A stretch of 64,000 bases of DNA, taken from assembly GCF_051148895.1 (NCBI RefSeq), contig NZ_CP154625.1, positions 2,728,001 to 2,792,000 on the forward strand, given 5' to 3'. Source of the DNA: Terrisporobacter vanillatitrophus. GTDB taxonomy: Bacteria; Bacillota; Clostridia; Peptostreptococcales; Peptostreptococcaceae. A model generated the notes under the pieces. It searched no databases. It was not told where the DNA came from and saw only the letters and a list, made by a program, of their open reading frames with translations. Shown one piece after another: positions 45,811-55,019 of this stretch (positions are counted from its first letter, which is position 1; each line of letters starts with the position of its first letter). The position numbers and the translations under genes were made by a program.

Positions 45811-46998
45811 CTAGTTGCTACATAAAATTATTACTTCTTCAAATATTGTTAAAAATTTATTCATTTCATCTTTAGTTATATATAGTGATGGTAGTAATCT
45901 TATTATTGTGTTGCTTGTAGAATTTAATAATACTTTTTTCTCTTGTGCTATTTTCTTTATATTGTTTGCATATTCTCCAACATCAACACCTATCATAAGA
46001 CCTCTACCTCTTACTTCTTTTATTACTTTAGGATATTTGTCTTTTAAATTATTTAATTGTGTTATTAAATAATCGCCTTTTTGTTTTACCTCTCTGCATA
46101 AATTAGTATTAACTAACTTATCCATTACATACTCTCCACATGCACAAGATACTGGATTTCCTCCAAATGTACTTCCATGGTCTCCTGGCTTTAAGATATC
46201 TTCTATACCTTCACTAACTAGCATAGCTCCTAAAGGTATTCCTCCACCTACAGATTTAGATACGGTTACTAAATCTGGTGTAAAATTATATTTTTCATAA
46301 GCAAGTAAATCACCAGTTCTTCCCATACCTGTTTGAACTTCATCTATAACTACTAAGAAGTTATACTCTTTAGATAATCTTACTACCTCATCTATAAATT
46401 CTTGTGATGCTTCAACTATTCCGCCTTCACCTTGAATTACTTCTAAGAATAAACCGCAAGTATTTTGATTTACTTTTTCCTTTAGGGATTCTATATTGTT
46501 ATACTCAAAATGGCTAACCCCTGGTATAAGAGGCATGAATTCTTTTTGATATTTTTCTTGGCCAGTAAGAGATAATCCGCCATTAGTTCTACCATGGAAA
46601 GAATTATACGCAGATAATAACTCATATTTATTATTACTAAATTGCTTTCCATATTTTCTACATAATTTTATAGCAGCTTCATTTGATTCTGTACCTGAAT
46701 TTGTAAAAAATACCTTAGATGCAAAAGTGTTTTCTACAAATAATTTTGCTAAGTTAATAACAGGCTCACTAACAAAGTAGTTAGATAAATGCATATATTT
46801 TGATGCTTGATTTATCATAGCTTCAACAATTCCCTTATCATGGCCTAAATTATTTACTGAAATCCCACTATACATATCAAGATATTCTCTTCCATCAATA
46901 TCATAAAGGTATGAACCTTCTCCTTTATCTATTATCAAATCACTTCTATTATAAGTATTTAATATATATTTTTTATCTTGTTCTTGTAAATTTTTCAT
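45811..46998 (-). CDS. Class III aminotransferase, probable N-acetyl-LL-diaminopimelate aminotransferase
   Basis: This PLP enzyme of the ArgD/acetylornithine aminotransferase group (395 aa) has FFTNSGTESNEAAIKLCRKYG, the PLP-contact VIDEVQTGMGRTG and the lysine motif VSKSVGGGIPLGA. ArgD-type enzymes often act on N-acetyl or N-succinyl diaminopimelate as well. Since it sits between the DapH acetyltransferase and dapF in a lysine operon with no arginine genes, I assign the diaminopimelate role by context. PatA of Bacillus is a different (class I) enzyme. It is separated from dapH by a stable hairpin. Confidence 0.88.
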   Translation of the reverse strand: MKNLQEQDKKYILNTYNRSDLIIDKGEGSYLYDIDGREYLDMYSGISVNNLGHDKGIVEAMINQASKYMHLSNYFVSEPVINLAKLFVENTFASKVFFTNSGTESNEAAIKLCRKYGKQFSNNKYELLSAYNSFHGRTNGGLSLTGQEKYQKEFMPLIPGVSHFEYNNIESLKEKVNQNTCGLFLEVIQGEGGIVEASQEFIDEVVRLSKEYNFLVVIDEVQTGMGRTGDLLAYEKYNFTPDLVTVSKSVGGGIPLGAMLVSEGIEDILKPGDHGSTFGGNPVSCACGEYVMDKLVNTNLCREVKQKGDYLITQLNNLKDKYPKVIKEVRGRGLMIGVDVGEYANNIKKIAQEKKVLLNSTSNTIIRLLPSLYITKDEMNKFLTIFEEVIILCSN

Positions 46999-47013
46999 AG
47001 TCTCCTCCTAAAA

Positions 47014-47059
47014 TGAAAAGGTATATTAATTCTCCTAAGAGTCTTGATATACCTTTTCA
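47014..47059 (-). terminator. Stable hairpin inside the lysine operon, between dapH and the aminotransferase gene
   Basis: Thirteen-bp perfect arms (47014-47026 with 47047-47059) enclose a 20-nt loop, directly after the dapH stop. The tail has only four U before the AGGAGGAG site of the next gene, so partial termination or an mRNA-processing/stability element is likelier than full termination. Confidence 0.6.
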
Positions 47060-47063
47060 TATA

Positions 47064-47792
47064 TTATCTTAAGTCTTCTAATAGTTTTACTTTATCTGCT
47101 GTTTTTGCATCTTTTTCTTTTATAACTCTAGCCGGTGTACCTGCTACAACTGTACCTGCTTCTACATCACAAGTTACAACAGCTCCTGCAGCCACAACTG
47201 CACCTTTACCTACTTTTACACCTTCAAGTATGACAGCATTTGCACCTATCATAACATCATCTTCTATTATTACAGGGGTTTTACTTGGTGGCTCTAATAC
47301 TCCTGCTACTACAGATCCTGCTCCTACGTGAACATTTTTGCCTATAGTTCCTCTAGCACCTACAACAGCATTCATATCTATCATAGTATTTTCGCCTATT
47401 TCTGCACCTATATTTATAACTGCGCCCATCATTATTACTGCATTTTCGCCTATGCTTACTCTATCTCTTATTATTGCACCTGGCTCTATTCTTGCTTTTA
47501 TATTTTTCATATCTAACATAGGTATAGCTGAATTTCTTCTATCATTTTCTATTTCAAAATACTCTATTTTATCTTTATTTGAATTTAAAACATGCTCTAT
47601 ATCACTATTTTGTCCAAATACAATCTTAAATCCATTTTCTCCAAAAACTTTACATCCTGGAAAATCTACATTATTTAATTCACCTTTTATGTATACTTTT
47701 ACAGGGGTACTTTTTTTAGCTTCTTTTATAAATTTTGCTATTTCATATGGATCTGTAAGGTTGTTATTTAAGCTATTTTCATTAGTATTCAT
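47064..47792 (-). CDS. dapH: Tetrahydrodipicolinate N-acetyltransferase
   Basis: DapH acetylates tetrahydrodipicolinate using acetyl-CoA and so defines the acetyl branch of lysine synthesis. The 242-aa protein has a short N-terminal domain (DPYEIAKFIKEAKKSTPVKVY) and then a left-handed beta-helix of hexapeptide repeats from about residue 95 (repeats like IGENAVIMMGAVI, IGKNVHVGAGSVV), ending in AGTPARVIKEKD. AAGGG lies before the ATG. It is 36 bp after dapB. Confidence 0.95.
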   Translation of the reverse strand: MNTNENSLNNNLTDPYEIAKFIKEAKKSTPVKVYIKGELNNVDFPGCKVFGENGFKIVFGQNSDIEHVLNSNKDKIEYFEIENDRRNSAIPMLDMKNIKARIEPGAIIRDRVSIGENAVIMMGAVINIGAEIGENTMIDMNAVVGARGTIGKNVHVGAGSVVAGVLEPPSKTPVIIEDDVMIGANAVILEGVKVGKGAVVAAGAVVTCDVEAGTVVAGTPARVIKEKDAKTADKVKLLEDLR

Positions 47793-47828
47793 ATTATTAT
47801 TCCCTTCTTAGTTATTATTAGTACCTTC

Positions 47829-48590
47829 TTAGTTGCTATTTATTAAATTATTCATAGAATATAATTTAGGTTCTTTGTTTGCAATGTATTTTGCAGCTTT
47901 TACAGCTCCTTCTGCAAATATGATTTTAGAAAGTGCTGTATGTTTAATTTCTATTATTTCATCTCTCCCTGCAAATATTACAGTATGTTCTCCTGGTATA
48001 GTTCCTCCACGAACTGCGTGAATTCCTATTTCCTTTTTATTTCTTCCTGTATCATTTCCTTCTCTTCCATAGCTATATGTCATAGAATTATTTAACTCTT
48101 CATTCATAGCATTAGCTATCATATACGCTGTTCCACTAGGTGCATCTATCTTTTTGTTATGATGTTTTTCTATAATTTCTATATCAAAAGTATCACTTAA
48201 TACATTAGCTGCTTTCTTAACTAAGTCTATAAGTACATTTATTCCTAATGATGTATTTGAAGATTTAAATATAGGTATATATTTAGAAGCTTCCTGTATT
48301 TTTTCTTCTTGTTCTTCACTAATTCCTGTAGTAGCTATAACCATACCTATTTTTTTCTCTACACAAAGCTTTAATAACTCATCTAAGTTACAAGGATTAG
48401 AGAAATCTATTACTACATCACAGTCTATATCTACTTTTGATGCACTTTCATATATAGGATATTTATTATTATATAAATTAGTATTTCTATCTATGCCTAA
48501 AACTATTTGTGCATCCTCCATTTTACCTATAACTTGCGTTAAAATTCTTCCCATAGCCCCATTACAGCCACTTATCCCTATTCTTAACAT
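47829..48590 (-). CDS. dapB: 4-hydroxy-tetrahydrodipicolinate reductase
   Basis: DapB reduces dihydrodipicolinate with NAD(P)H. An N-terminal Rossmann motif (RIGISGCNGAMGRIL), the catalytic EKHHNKKIDAPSGTA region and GIHAVRGGTIPGEHTV are intact in a 253-aa protein. The start overlaps closely with dapA's end (1 bp gap), which implies translational coupling. Confidence 0.97.
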   Translation of the reverse strand: MLRIGISGCNGAMGRILTQVIGKMEDAQIVLGIDRNTNLYNNKYPIYESASKVDIDCDVVIDFSNPCNLDELLKLCVEKKIGMVIATTGISEEQEEKIQEASKYIPIFKSSNTSLGINVLIDLVKKAANVLSDTFDIEIIEKHHNKKIDAPSGTAYMIANAMNEELNNSMTYSYGREGNDTGRNKKEIGIHAVRGGTIPGEHTVIFAGRDEIIEIKHTALSKIIFAEGAVKAAKYIANKEPKLYSMNNLINSN

Positions 48591-48591
48591 A

Positions 48592-49482
48592 CTATTTCTC
48601 CTCTGTATTTATTCCATATCTATTCATCTCACTTTTTAATATTTCTAAGTTTTTCTCAGTCATATTAGTAAGTGGTAATCTTAATTCTCCTACGTCCATA
48701 CCCATTAAATTCATGGCTGTTTTTACAGGTATAGGGTTAACTTCTATAAATAAAGAATTTATAAGTCCGTTCATTTCTAATTGTAGCTTTCTTGACTTTT
48801 CTATATTTCCATTTAGGTAATTCATAACCATATCATGAGTATCTTTTGGTAATATGTTAGCTACAACTGATATAACTCCTTTACCTCCTAATGATAATAT
48901 AGGAACTACCATATCATCATTCCCACTATATATATAGAAATCTTCACCACATAATCTAGCTATTTCAGCAACTTGACTTATATCTCCACTAGCTTCTTTT
49001 ATTGCGACTACATTTTTTATCTGGGAAAGTTTCTTTACTGTACTAGGTGGTAAATTTACTCCTGTTCTTCCTGGTACACTATAAAGTATTATTGGTAAAT
49101 CAACACTATTTGCTATAGCTTCATAATGTTTTATTAATCCTAATTCAGTAGCTTTATTGTAATAAGGTGTTACTACTAATAACCCATCAACACCAACTTC
49201 TTCACAATACTTGCTTAATTCTACTGAATATGCTGTATTATTACTTCCACTCCCTGCTATAACAGGTATTCTTTTGTTAACTACGTCTACAGTGAATTTT
49301 ATAACTTCTCTTCTCTCTGTATCACTCATAGTTGCAGATTCACCAGTTGTTCCACATATTATTATAGAATCTGTTTCATTTTCTATATGCCACTCTATTA
49401 TTTCTCTTAATTTTCCAAAATCTACTTTATCATTTTTAAAAGGTGTAACTAGTGCTACTCCACAACCCACAAATATACTCAT
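48592..49482 (-). CDS. dapA: 4-hydroxy-tetrahydrodipicolinate synthase
   Basis: DapA condenses pyruvate with aspartate semialdehyde, the committed step to lysine. The (beta/alpha)8 barrel has the GTTGESATMS substrate loop, YSVPGRTGVNL with the catalytic Tyr, and the Schiff-base lysine in VVAIKEASGD (near residue 162). The 296-aa length is normal. TTGGAGG stands before the ATG. It follows asd by 17 bp. Confidence 0.97.
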   Translation of the reverse strand: MSIFVGCGVALVTPFKNDKVDFGKLREIIEWHIENETDSIIICGTTGESATMSDTERREVIKFTVDVVNKRIPVIAGSGSNNTAYSVELSKYCEEVGVDGLLVVTPYYNKATELGLIKHYEAIANSVDLPIILYSVPGRTGVNLPPSTVKKLSQIKNVVAIKEASGDISQVAEIARLCGEDFYIYSGNDDMVVPILSLGGKGVISVVANILPKDTHDMVMNYLNGNIEKSRKLQLEMNGLINSLFIEVNPIPVKTAMNLMGMDVGELRLPLTNMTEKNLEILKSEMNRYGINTEEK

Positions 49483-49499
49483 ATCTATTAGCCTCCAAT

Positions 49500-50492
49500 T
49501 TATAAATTATTTAATAATAACTCCGCTATTTGAACTGTATTAGTAGCTGCTCCCTTTCTAATATTATCAGCTACTACCCACATATTAATTCCATTGTCCA
49601 CACTATAGTCTCTTCTTATTCTTCCAACGTATACTTCATTTTTCCCTTGAACATCTATTGGCATTGGATATATATTATTTTTAATATCATCCTTTATCAC
49701 TATACCTTCTACACTTTTAAGTAGCTCATATACTTTAGATAATTCAAATTCCTTTTCAAATTCTACATTTATAGATACACTATGACCATATTTAACTGGA
49801 ACTCTAACTGTAGTAGCTGTAACTCTTATATTTTGGTCATTTAATATTTTTTTAGTTTCTTCTATCATTTTTATTTCTTCCTTAGTGTATAGATTTTCGG
49901 TAAATTCATCTATATGAGGAAGACAGTTATATGCTATTTGATGAGGATACTTTTGATTTTGTTCTCCATTTATTCCATTTTCTAAATCCATTATTCCACC
50001 AACACCAGAACCTGAAACAGCCTGGTAAGTTGAATATATTATCCTTTTTATTTTAAAAGCATCATGAAGTACTTTAAGAGGTACTACAGATTGAATTGTA
50101 GAACAGTTTGGATTTGCTATTATACCATTATTCCAATTTATATCTTCAGGGTTTACTTCTGGAACTACTAAAGGTATATCTTTATCCATTCTCCATGCAC
50201 TAGAATTATCAACTACTATTACTCCATTATCTCTTGCAATAGGAGCAAACTTTTTACTAACACTGCCACCAGCTGAAAATAAAGCTATATCTATATTTCT
50301 CTTAAATGAATCTTCTGTTAACTCTTCAACTATATATTCTTTTCCTCTGAATTCTACTTTGGAACTTGCTGATTTTTTAGATGAAAATAAATATAAATTA
50401 TTAATTTCAAAATTCCTTTCATCTAAAACCTTTAAAAATGTTCTTCCAACCATTCCAGTTGCACCAACTATTGCTATATTTGCTTTTTTCAT
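49500..50492 (-). CDS. asd: Aspartate-semialdehyde dehydrogenase
   Basis: Asd reduces aspartyl phosphate to the semialdehyde. It has the N-terminal NADP motif AIVGATGMVGRTFL, the active-site cysteine in IANPNCSTIQ (near residue 130) and the late VPVKYGHSVSINVEFE region. The 330-aa protein is the Gram-positive type. The frame can start three codons earlier at a GTG, but GGGGTGA spaces properly to the ATG at 50492. It lies between the deacetylase gene and dapA. Confidence 0.97.
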   Translation of the reverse strand: MKKANIAIVGATGMVGRTFLKVLDERNFEINNLYLFSSKKSASSKVEFRGKEYIVEELTEDSFKRNIDIALFSAGGSVSKKFAPIARDNGVIVVDNSSAWRMDKDIPLVVPEVNPEDINWNNGIIANPNCSTIQSVVPLKVLHDAFKIKRIIYSTYQAVSGSGVGGIMDLENGINGEQNQKYPHQIAYNCLPHIDEFTENLYTKEEIKMIEETKKILNDQNIRVTATTVRVPVKYGHSVSINVEFEKEFELSKVYELLKSVEGIVIKDDIKNNIYPMPIDVQGKNEVYVGRIRRDYSVDNGINMWVVADNIRKGAATNTVQIAELLLNNL

Positions 50493-50519
50493 TTTAATCA
50501 CCCCTATTAACTCTATATA

Positions 50520-51659
50520 TTAGTAAATACTAAGTGTTTTACAAATTTCGTCATACATTTTTACTCCATTCATTAGAACTTCAATATCAAAATTAAATTT
50601 TGAACTATGAAGAGGATTTGTATACTTTAATTCTTCATTTCTAGAACCTAGCATAAAAAATAATCCAGGAACCTCAATTTGATAGTATGAGAAATCTTCA
50701 GCTATCATCATAGGGTCTATTTCTATTAGATTTTCTTTTAAAGAAGAATTTCTTATTTTATCTAACAGTTCTTTATCATTTATTACCGGAGGATACATAT
50801 CTCTAAATACTATGTCAATTTTCACACCGAACATTTCCATAAGTCCATTATTAATAGTTACCATTCTTTCTTTTATTTTTTCATAAACCTCTTGACTAAA
50901 TGCTCTTATGGTTCCTTCTAAACTAATGTTTTCAGCTATTATATTACGTCTTTCTCCTCCATTTATAGTTCCAATAGTCAATACTGAACCTTCTATAGGA
51001 TCAATATTTCTACTTATTATACTTTGATAACTATTTATAAGTTGAGCTACAACTATTAATGCGTCATTAGCTTTATGAGGAATAGCTCCATGACCACATT
51101 TAGCTTTTATATATATGTCAAACTCACCTGTTTGAGCAGTCATGGCTCCAGGCCTTACTCCGATTTTACCTTGTTCTATTTCTGGATATATATGAAGTCC
51201 AAATACATTTTTCACATTGTAATCTTTAAATATACCTTCATTTACAATAACTTCTGCTCCTCCTGGACCTTCTTCTGCTGGTTGAAATATAAATAATATT
51301 CCCTTTTTCAATGTATTAATTTTAGAAACATATTCTGCAAATCCAAGTAGTATAGATGCATGTCCATCATGTCCACATGCATGCATATGACCATCTATTT
51401 GAGATGAATAGGAAAGATCAGTTTCTTCTGTTATACTTAGTCCATCTATGTCTGCTCTGAATGCTATACATTCATTTTCAATTCCTTCTTTATAAGCTAT
51501 GACACCTGTTTTTGCTATATTTTTTGTTTTATATCCAATCTTTTGTAATTGAGTTGATATATACTCTGATGTTTTATACTCACAAAATCCCAGTTCTGGT
51601 ATCTTATGAAGTTCTATTCTATGGTTAAATACATTTTCTCTTATATCATTTATTTTCAC
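50520..51659 (-). CDS. M20-family amidohydrolase, probable N-acetyl-LL-diaminopimelate deacetylase
   Basis: The 379-aa zinc hydrolase of the M20D group has the metal motifs MHACGHDGHASILLG (near 95-110) and QPAEEGPGGAEV, plus GLHIYPEIEQG and a central dimerisation domain. In a lysine operon with DapH it most likely removes the acetyl group (the DapL/YkuR reaction of Bacillus); by sequence alone a hippurate or indole-acetyl hydrolase cannot be excluded. It lies 23 bp after lysC. Confidence 0.9.
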   Translation of the reverse strand: MKINDIRENVFNHRIELHKIPELGFCEYKTSEYISTQLQKIGYKTKNIAKTGVIAYKEGIENECIAFRADIDGLSITEETDLSYSSQIDGHMHACGHDGHASILLGFAEYVSKINTLKKGILFIFQPAEEGPGGAEVIVNEGIFKDYNVKNVFGLHIYPEIEQGKIGVRPGAMTAQTGEFDIYIKAKCGHGAIPHKANDALIVVAQLINSYQSIISRNIDPIEGSVLTIGTINGGERRNIIAENISLEGTIRAFSQEVYEKIKERMVTINNGLMEMFGVKIDIVFRDMYPPVINDKELLDKIRNSSLKENLIEIDPMMIAEDFSYYQIEVPGLFFMLGSRNEELKYTNPLHSSKFNFDIEVLMNGVKMYDEICKTLSIY

Positions 51660-51682
51660 TTTTCGTGCTCCTTCTTAATCAA

Positions 51683-52888
51683 TTACAAGTTTAATTCTTT
51701 AGCTAATACTCTCACTGCTTTTTGTTTATCTTTTGCATCTATTGTATAAGATATACTTATTTCCGATGTTGTTACTTGTTTAAATTCTATTTCATTATCT
51801 GCTAATATTCTAAATACTTTTCCAGTTACTCCACTTTGGTTCATCATGCCTATTCCTACAACTGATATTTTAGATATATTTTCTTCTATAACTACTTCCA
51901 CTTCGTTGTTTTCATTTTTTATTTCTTCTATAACTTCGTTTACTACATGTAAATCTTCCTTAGAAGTTGTGAATGATACATTAACTCGTTCATTTAAAGG
52001 AGATGTTTGACTTATCATATCTACATTAACATTTTCCCTTGCCAACTTTTCAAATATCATAGCTATATTATGTGATTTAAATAATATATTGTTTACTGTA
52101 ATCATAAGTACATCATTACTAACACTTAATCCTGTTATAACCTTTTCTTCCATACTCTCATCATACTCCTTTATATAAGTTCCCTTTATATCTTTAATAC
52201 TTGATGCTACATATATAGGTACATTGTATTTACATCCTATTTCAACAGCTCTAGTTTCCATAACTCCTGAGCCTAAACTAGCCATTTCCATCATTTCTTC
52301 ATAACTTATAACATCTAACTTTTTAGCATCTTTATATAATCTTGGATCTACAGAATATATTCCTTCTACATCCGTATATATACTACACTCACATTGTAGT
52401 TTAGCTGCTAATGCAACTGCAGTAGTATCAGAGCCACCTCTACCTAGTGTAGTTATATCACCATTTTCATTAATTCCCTGAAAACCTGCTACAACTACTA
52501 TCTTACCTTCTTCTAAATAATTTTTTATTTTTTTCATATCTATATCTGAAATCTTATTTTTAGTATAAGGTCCTTCTGTTCTTATTCCAGCTTGAAACCC
52601 AGTAAGTGCTATGGAATCATATCCATATTCTTGAAATGCCATAGATAATAATGATATAGATACTTGTTCTCCAGTTGATAAAAGCATATCTAAATCTCTT
52701 TTACTTGGATTAGACGATATTTCTTTTGATAAATTAACTAGATGATCCGTAGTTTTTCCCATTGCAGATACTACTACAACTATGTCATTTCCTTTTTCTT
52801 TTTCTGCTATTACTCTTTTAGCAACAGATTTTATCTTCTCTATGCTTCCTACAGAAGTTCCTCCATATTTTTGAACTATAACGCTCAT
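51683..52888 (-). CDS. lysC: Aspartate kinase
   Basis: Aspartokinase commits aspartate to the lysine/threonine family. The N-terminal kinase domain has VQKYGGTSVGS, the catalytic GRGGSDTTAVALAA and the tail of two ACT domains (about residues 265-400) with VGIGMMNQSGVTGKVF, which bind the feedback inhibitor. At 401 aa it is a monofunctional class. AAAGGAGGAG lies 6 nt before the ATG. It is first in the operon behind a lysine riboswitch. Confidence 0.97.
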   Translation of the reverse strand: MSVIVQKYGGTSVGSIEKIKSVAKRVIAEKEKGNDIVVVVSAMGKTTDHLVNLSKEISSNPSKRDLDMLLSTGEQVSISLLSMAFQEYGYDSIALTGFQAGIRTEGPYTKNKISDIDMKKIKNYLEEGKIVVVAGFQGINENGDITTLGRGGSDTTAVALAAKLQCECSIYTDVEGIYSVDPRLYKDAKKLDVISYEEMMEMASLGSGVMETRAVEIGCKYNVPIYVASSIKDIKGTYIKEYDESMEEKVITGLSVSNDVLMITVNNILFKSHNIAMIFEKLARENVNVDMISQTSPLNERVNVSFTTSKEDLHVVNEVIEEIKNENNEVEVVIEENISKISVVGIGMMNQSGVTGKVFRILADNEIEFKQVTTSEISISYTIDAKDKQKAVRVLAKELNL

Positions 52889-52964
52889 TTTATCTCCTCC
52901 TTTGTATAAACTTTTTATTTGAATAATTGTAGTTTAATTTTAAATTTTGTTGAATGTGGCTACA

Positions 52965-53206
52965 AAAATCCCCCTTAAGCATTACACTTAAGGGGGATTC
53001 AAAATGAGTATATGTATATACCATTATCAATTCCTTAAATGTAGCTCAACACAAATTAAATTTGTGACAGTTATGCATATATTCTATGCATCCCCAGGTA
53101 TATAACCTTAAAGCGTCAGTTATATCCTTCGGCGATAATTCCTTTTCCAATAAGTCTTCGTGCTTACCTCCTTATTGGTACTCTTAAGTATCGCGACCTC
53201 TACAAT
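52965..53206 (-). promoter_or_regulatory. Lysine riboswitch (L-box) with terminator, controls the lysC operon
   Basis: The minus strand shows the L-box landmarks: AGAGGTCGCGATACTTAAGA, GGTAAGCACGAAGAC, CGCCGAAGGA, AACTGTCACAAATTTAATTT and GAGCTACATTT. The terminator (52967-52979 with 52986-52998, G+C-rich stem and U-run) stands at the 3' end, so lysine binding should stop transcription. It fills the 402-bp gap; TTGTTA-16-TACAAT lies upstream near 53241-53268. Confidence 0.97.
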
Positions 53207-53290
53207 TAATTATTCTATTATTTATTGTTTTTTATTCTGTATTGTAATTATGCATTTATTACTAACAATTGACTGTGTAGACAATTTATT

Positions 53291-54586
53291 TTATATTAAT
53301 TCTAACTCTAAAAGATCCTCATAACTTTGTCTTTTACATATTAATTTACTTTCTCCATTTTTTACTGATACTACTGCTGGTTTTGTTATTTTATTGTAGT
53401 TTGAAGCCATTGAATAACCATACGCACCAGTAGATGCTATTACAAGTATATCTTCTGTTTCTATATCCATAATATCAACATCAGTTATGAGTATATCTCC
53501 ACTTTCACAGCATTTTCCTGCTATCGTCACTTGATTTTTTCTGTCTTTTCCCATCTTATTAGCAATTGCACATTCATATCCTGCTTGATATAATGAAGGT
53601 CTTATATTATCTGTCATTCCACCATCCACACTTACATAAGTTCTTACATCTTTTATATCCTTTATAGAACCTACTGTATATATTGTACTTCCTCCATTTG
53701 CGACTATTGATCTTCCTGGTTCAATTATTAAAGTAGGAACTTCTATACCTATTTCTTTACAAACCTGCTCTGTTGTTTCTATTATTTGTTCACAGAATTC
53801 TTTTATTGTTTTTGGTTCATCTTCCTGTGTGTAGTAAACTCCCACTCCTCCGCCTAAATCTACTTCTTTTATATCTATATCATACTTATCTTTAATTTCT
53901 TTTACTAAATTCATCATTATTTTTACTTCGTCTAAGTATGGTTCTACATCAAATATTTGAGAGCCTATATGAGCATGAATTCCTACCAATTCTATATTCT
54001 TGTAATTTTTTATACTTTCAACTACATCATGTAAAGCCCTATTTGATAATGCAAATCCAAATTTAGAATCAATTTGTCCTGTTTGTATATAGTTATGAGT
54101 ATGTGCCTCTATACCAGGTGTTATTCTAAAATACACTGCTTGCTTTTTATTTTTTTGTTCACAAATTCTTTCTAATAAGTCAAGTTCATAGTAATTGTCT
54201 ACAACAAATCTTCCAACACCTAACTCTATTCCCATTTCTATCTCTTCTACTGTTTTGTTATTTCCATGAAATAGTATTTTATCCATTGGGAAGTTTACCT
54301 TATTTGCTGTATATAGTTCTCCTCCTGATACTACATCAAGATATAATCCTTCTTCGTTTATTAGTTTGCACATATACATTGTTAAAAATGCTTTACCTGC
54401 ATAAGCTACTCTATTATTATTTTCATTTACTTTAAAGTGTTTGATATATTCTCTACAGTTATATCTAACTAGTTCTTCATCAAATACGTAAAGTGGTGTT
54501 TGGTATTTTTCTTTAAGTTCTTTACAACTTACACCACCTATATATAATTGGTTATCTATTACTGACATAGTGCCTTGTAATTTCAT
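53291..54586 (-). CDS. lysA: Diaminopimelate decarboxylase
   Basis: LysA, a fold-type III PLP enzyme, makes lysine from meso-diaminopimelate. It has the PLP lysine in AYAGKAFLT (near residue 55), HIGSQIFDVEPY, EPGRSIVANGG and CESGDIL (catalytic Cys). The protein is 431 aa from the chosen ATG, which has AGGAGG 7 nt upstream; the open frame runs 24 codons further into the riboswitch terminator and cannot be used. It is monocistronic behind its own L-box. Confidence 0.96.
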   Translation of the reverse strand: MKLQGTMSVIDNQLYIGGVSCKELKEKYQTPLYVFDEELVRYNCREYIKHFKVNENNNRVAYAGKAFLTMYMCKLINEEGLYLDVVSGGELYTANKVNFPMDKILFHGNNKTVEEIEMGIELGVGRFVVDNYYELDLLERICEQKNKKQAVYFRITPGIEAHTHNYIQTGQIDSKFGFALSNRALHDVVESIKNYKNIELVGIHAHIGSQIFDVEPYLDEVKIMMNLVKEIKDKYDIDIKEVDLGGGVGVYYTQEDEPKTIKEFCEQIIETTEQVCKEIGIEVPTLIIEPGRSIVANGGSTIYTVGSIKDIKDVRTYVSVDGGMTDNIRPSLYQAGYECAIANKMGKDRKNQVTIAGKCCESGDILITDVDIMDIETEDILVIASTGAYGYSMASNYNKITKPAVVSVKNGESKLICKRQSYEDLLELELI

Positions 54587-54656
54587 CTTTTGCCTCCTAC
54601 ATAAATTAATATTCTTTATATAAATAGCAGAGCCCTTATTTTCTTGTGAGATATAC

Positions 54657-54907
54657 AAAAATACCCCTTAAGCATTACACTTAAGGGGTATCAAAAATAG
54701 ATATATATGCACACATATATACTATTATCTATTCCTCAAATGTAGCTCAACACAAATTAAATTTGTGACAGTTATGCATATATTATATACATCCCCAGGC
54801 ATATAACCTTAAAGCATGAGTTATACCCTTCGGCGATAATTCCTTTTCCAATAAGTCTTCGTGCTTACCTCATTATTGGTACTCTTAAGTATCGCTACCT
54901 CTACAAT
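54657..54907 (-). promoter_or_regulatory. Second lysine riboswitch with terminator, controls lysA
   Basis: All the landmarks of the first L-box recur in order, most of them base for base, including AACTGTCACAAATTTAATTT, the CGCCGAAGGG loop region and the terminator (54661-54672 with 54679-54690). By eye close to nine in ten positions match. It fills most of the 433-bp gap upstream of lysA. Confidence 0.97.
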
Positions 54908-54933
54908 TATTATTCTTTTATTTATTAAATAGT

Positions 54934-54962
54934 ATTCTATATACTTTTTTTACATTTGTCAA
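54934..54962 (-). promoter_or_regulatory. SigA promoter of the lysA riboswitch transcript
   Basis: On the minus strand TTGACA (54957-54962), 17-bp spacer, TAGAAT (54934-54939), about 30 bp before the aptamer. Confidence 0.88.
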
Positions 54963-55019
54963 CAAACTTTTAAATAATTTTATAAAATTATATTTTATTT
55001 TTTACAATATATTAAATAT

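Noticed and set aside
47338..47811. Long plus-strand open frame (157 codons) opposite dapH
   Set aside because: It mirrors the hexapeptide repeats of dapH on the other strand and has no ribosome binding site or known motif.
54587..54658. 24-codon extension of lysA
   Set aside because: It would start inside the riboswitch terminator; AGGAGG supports the ATG at 54586.
52965..54907. The paired lysine riboswitches as ends of a composite mobile unit around lysA
   Set aside because: There are no recombinase genes, and both repeats are functional riboswitches in the same orientation; duplication of the element explains them.
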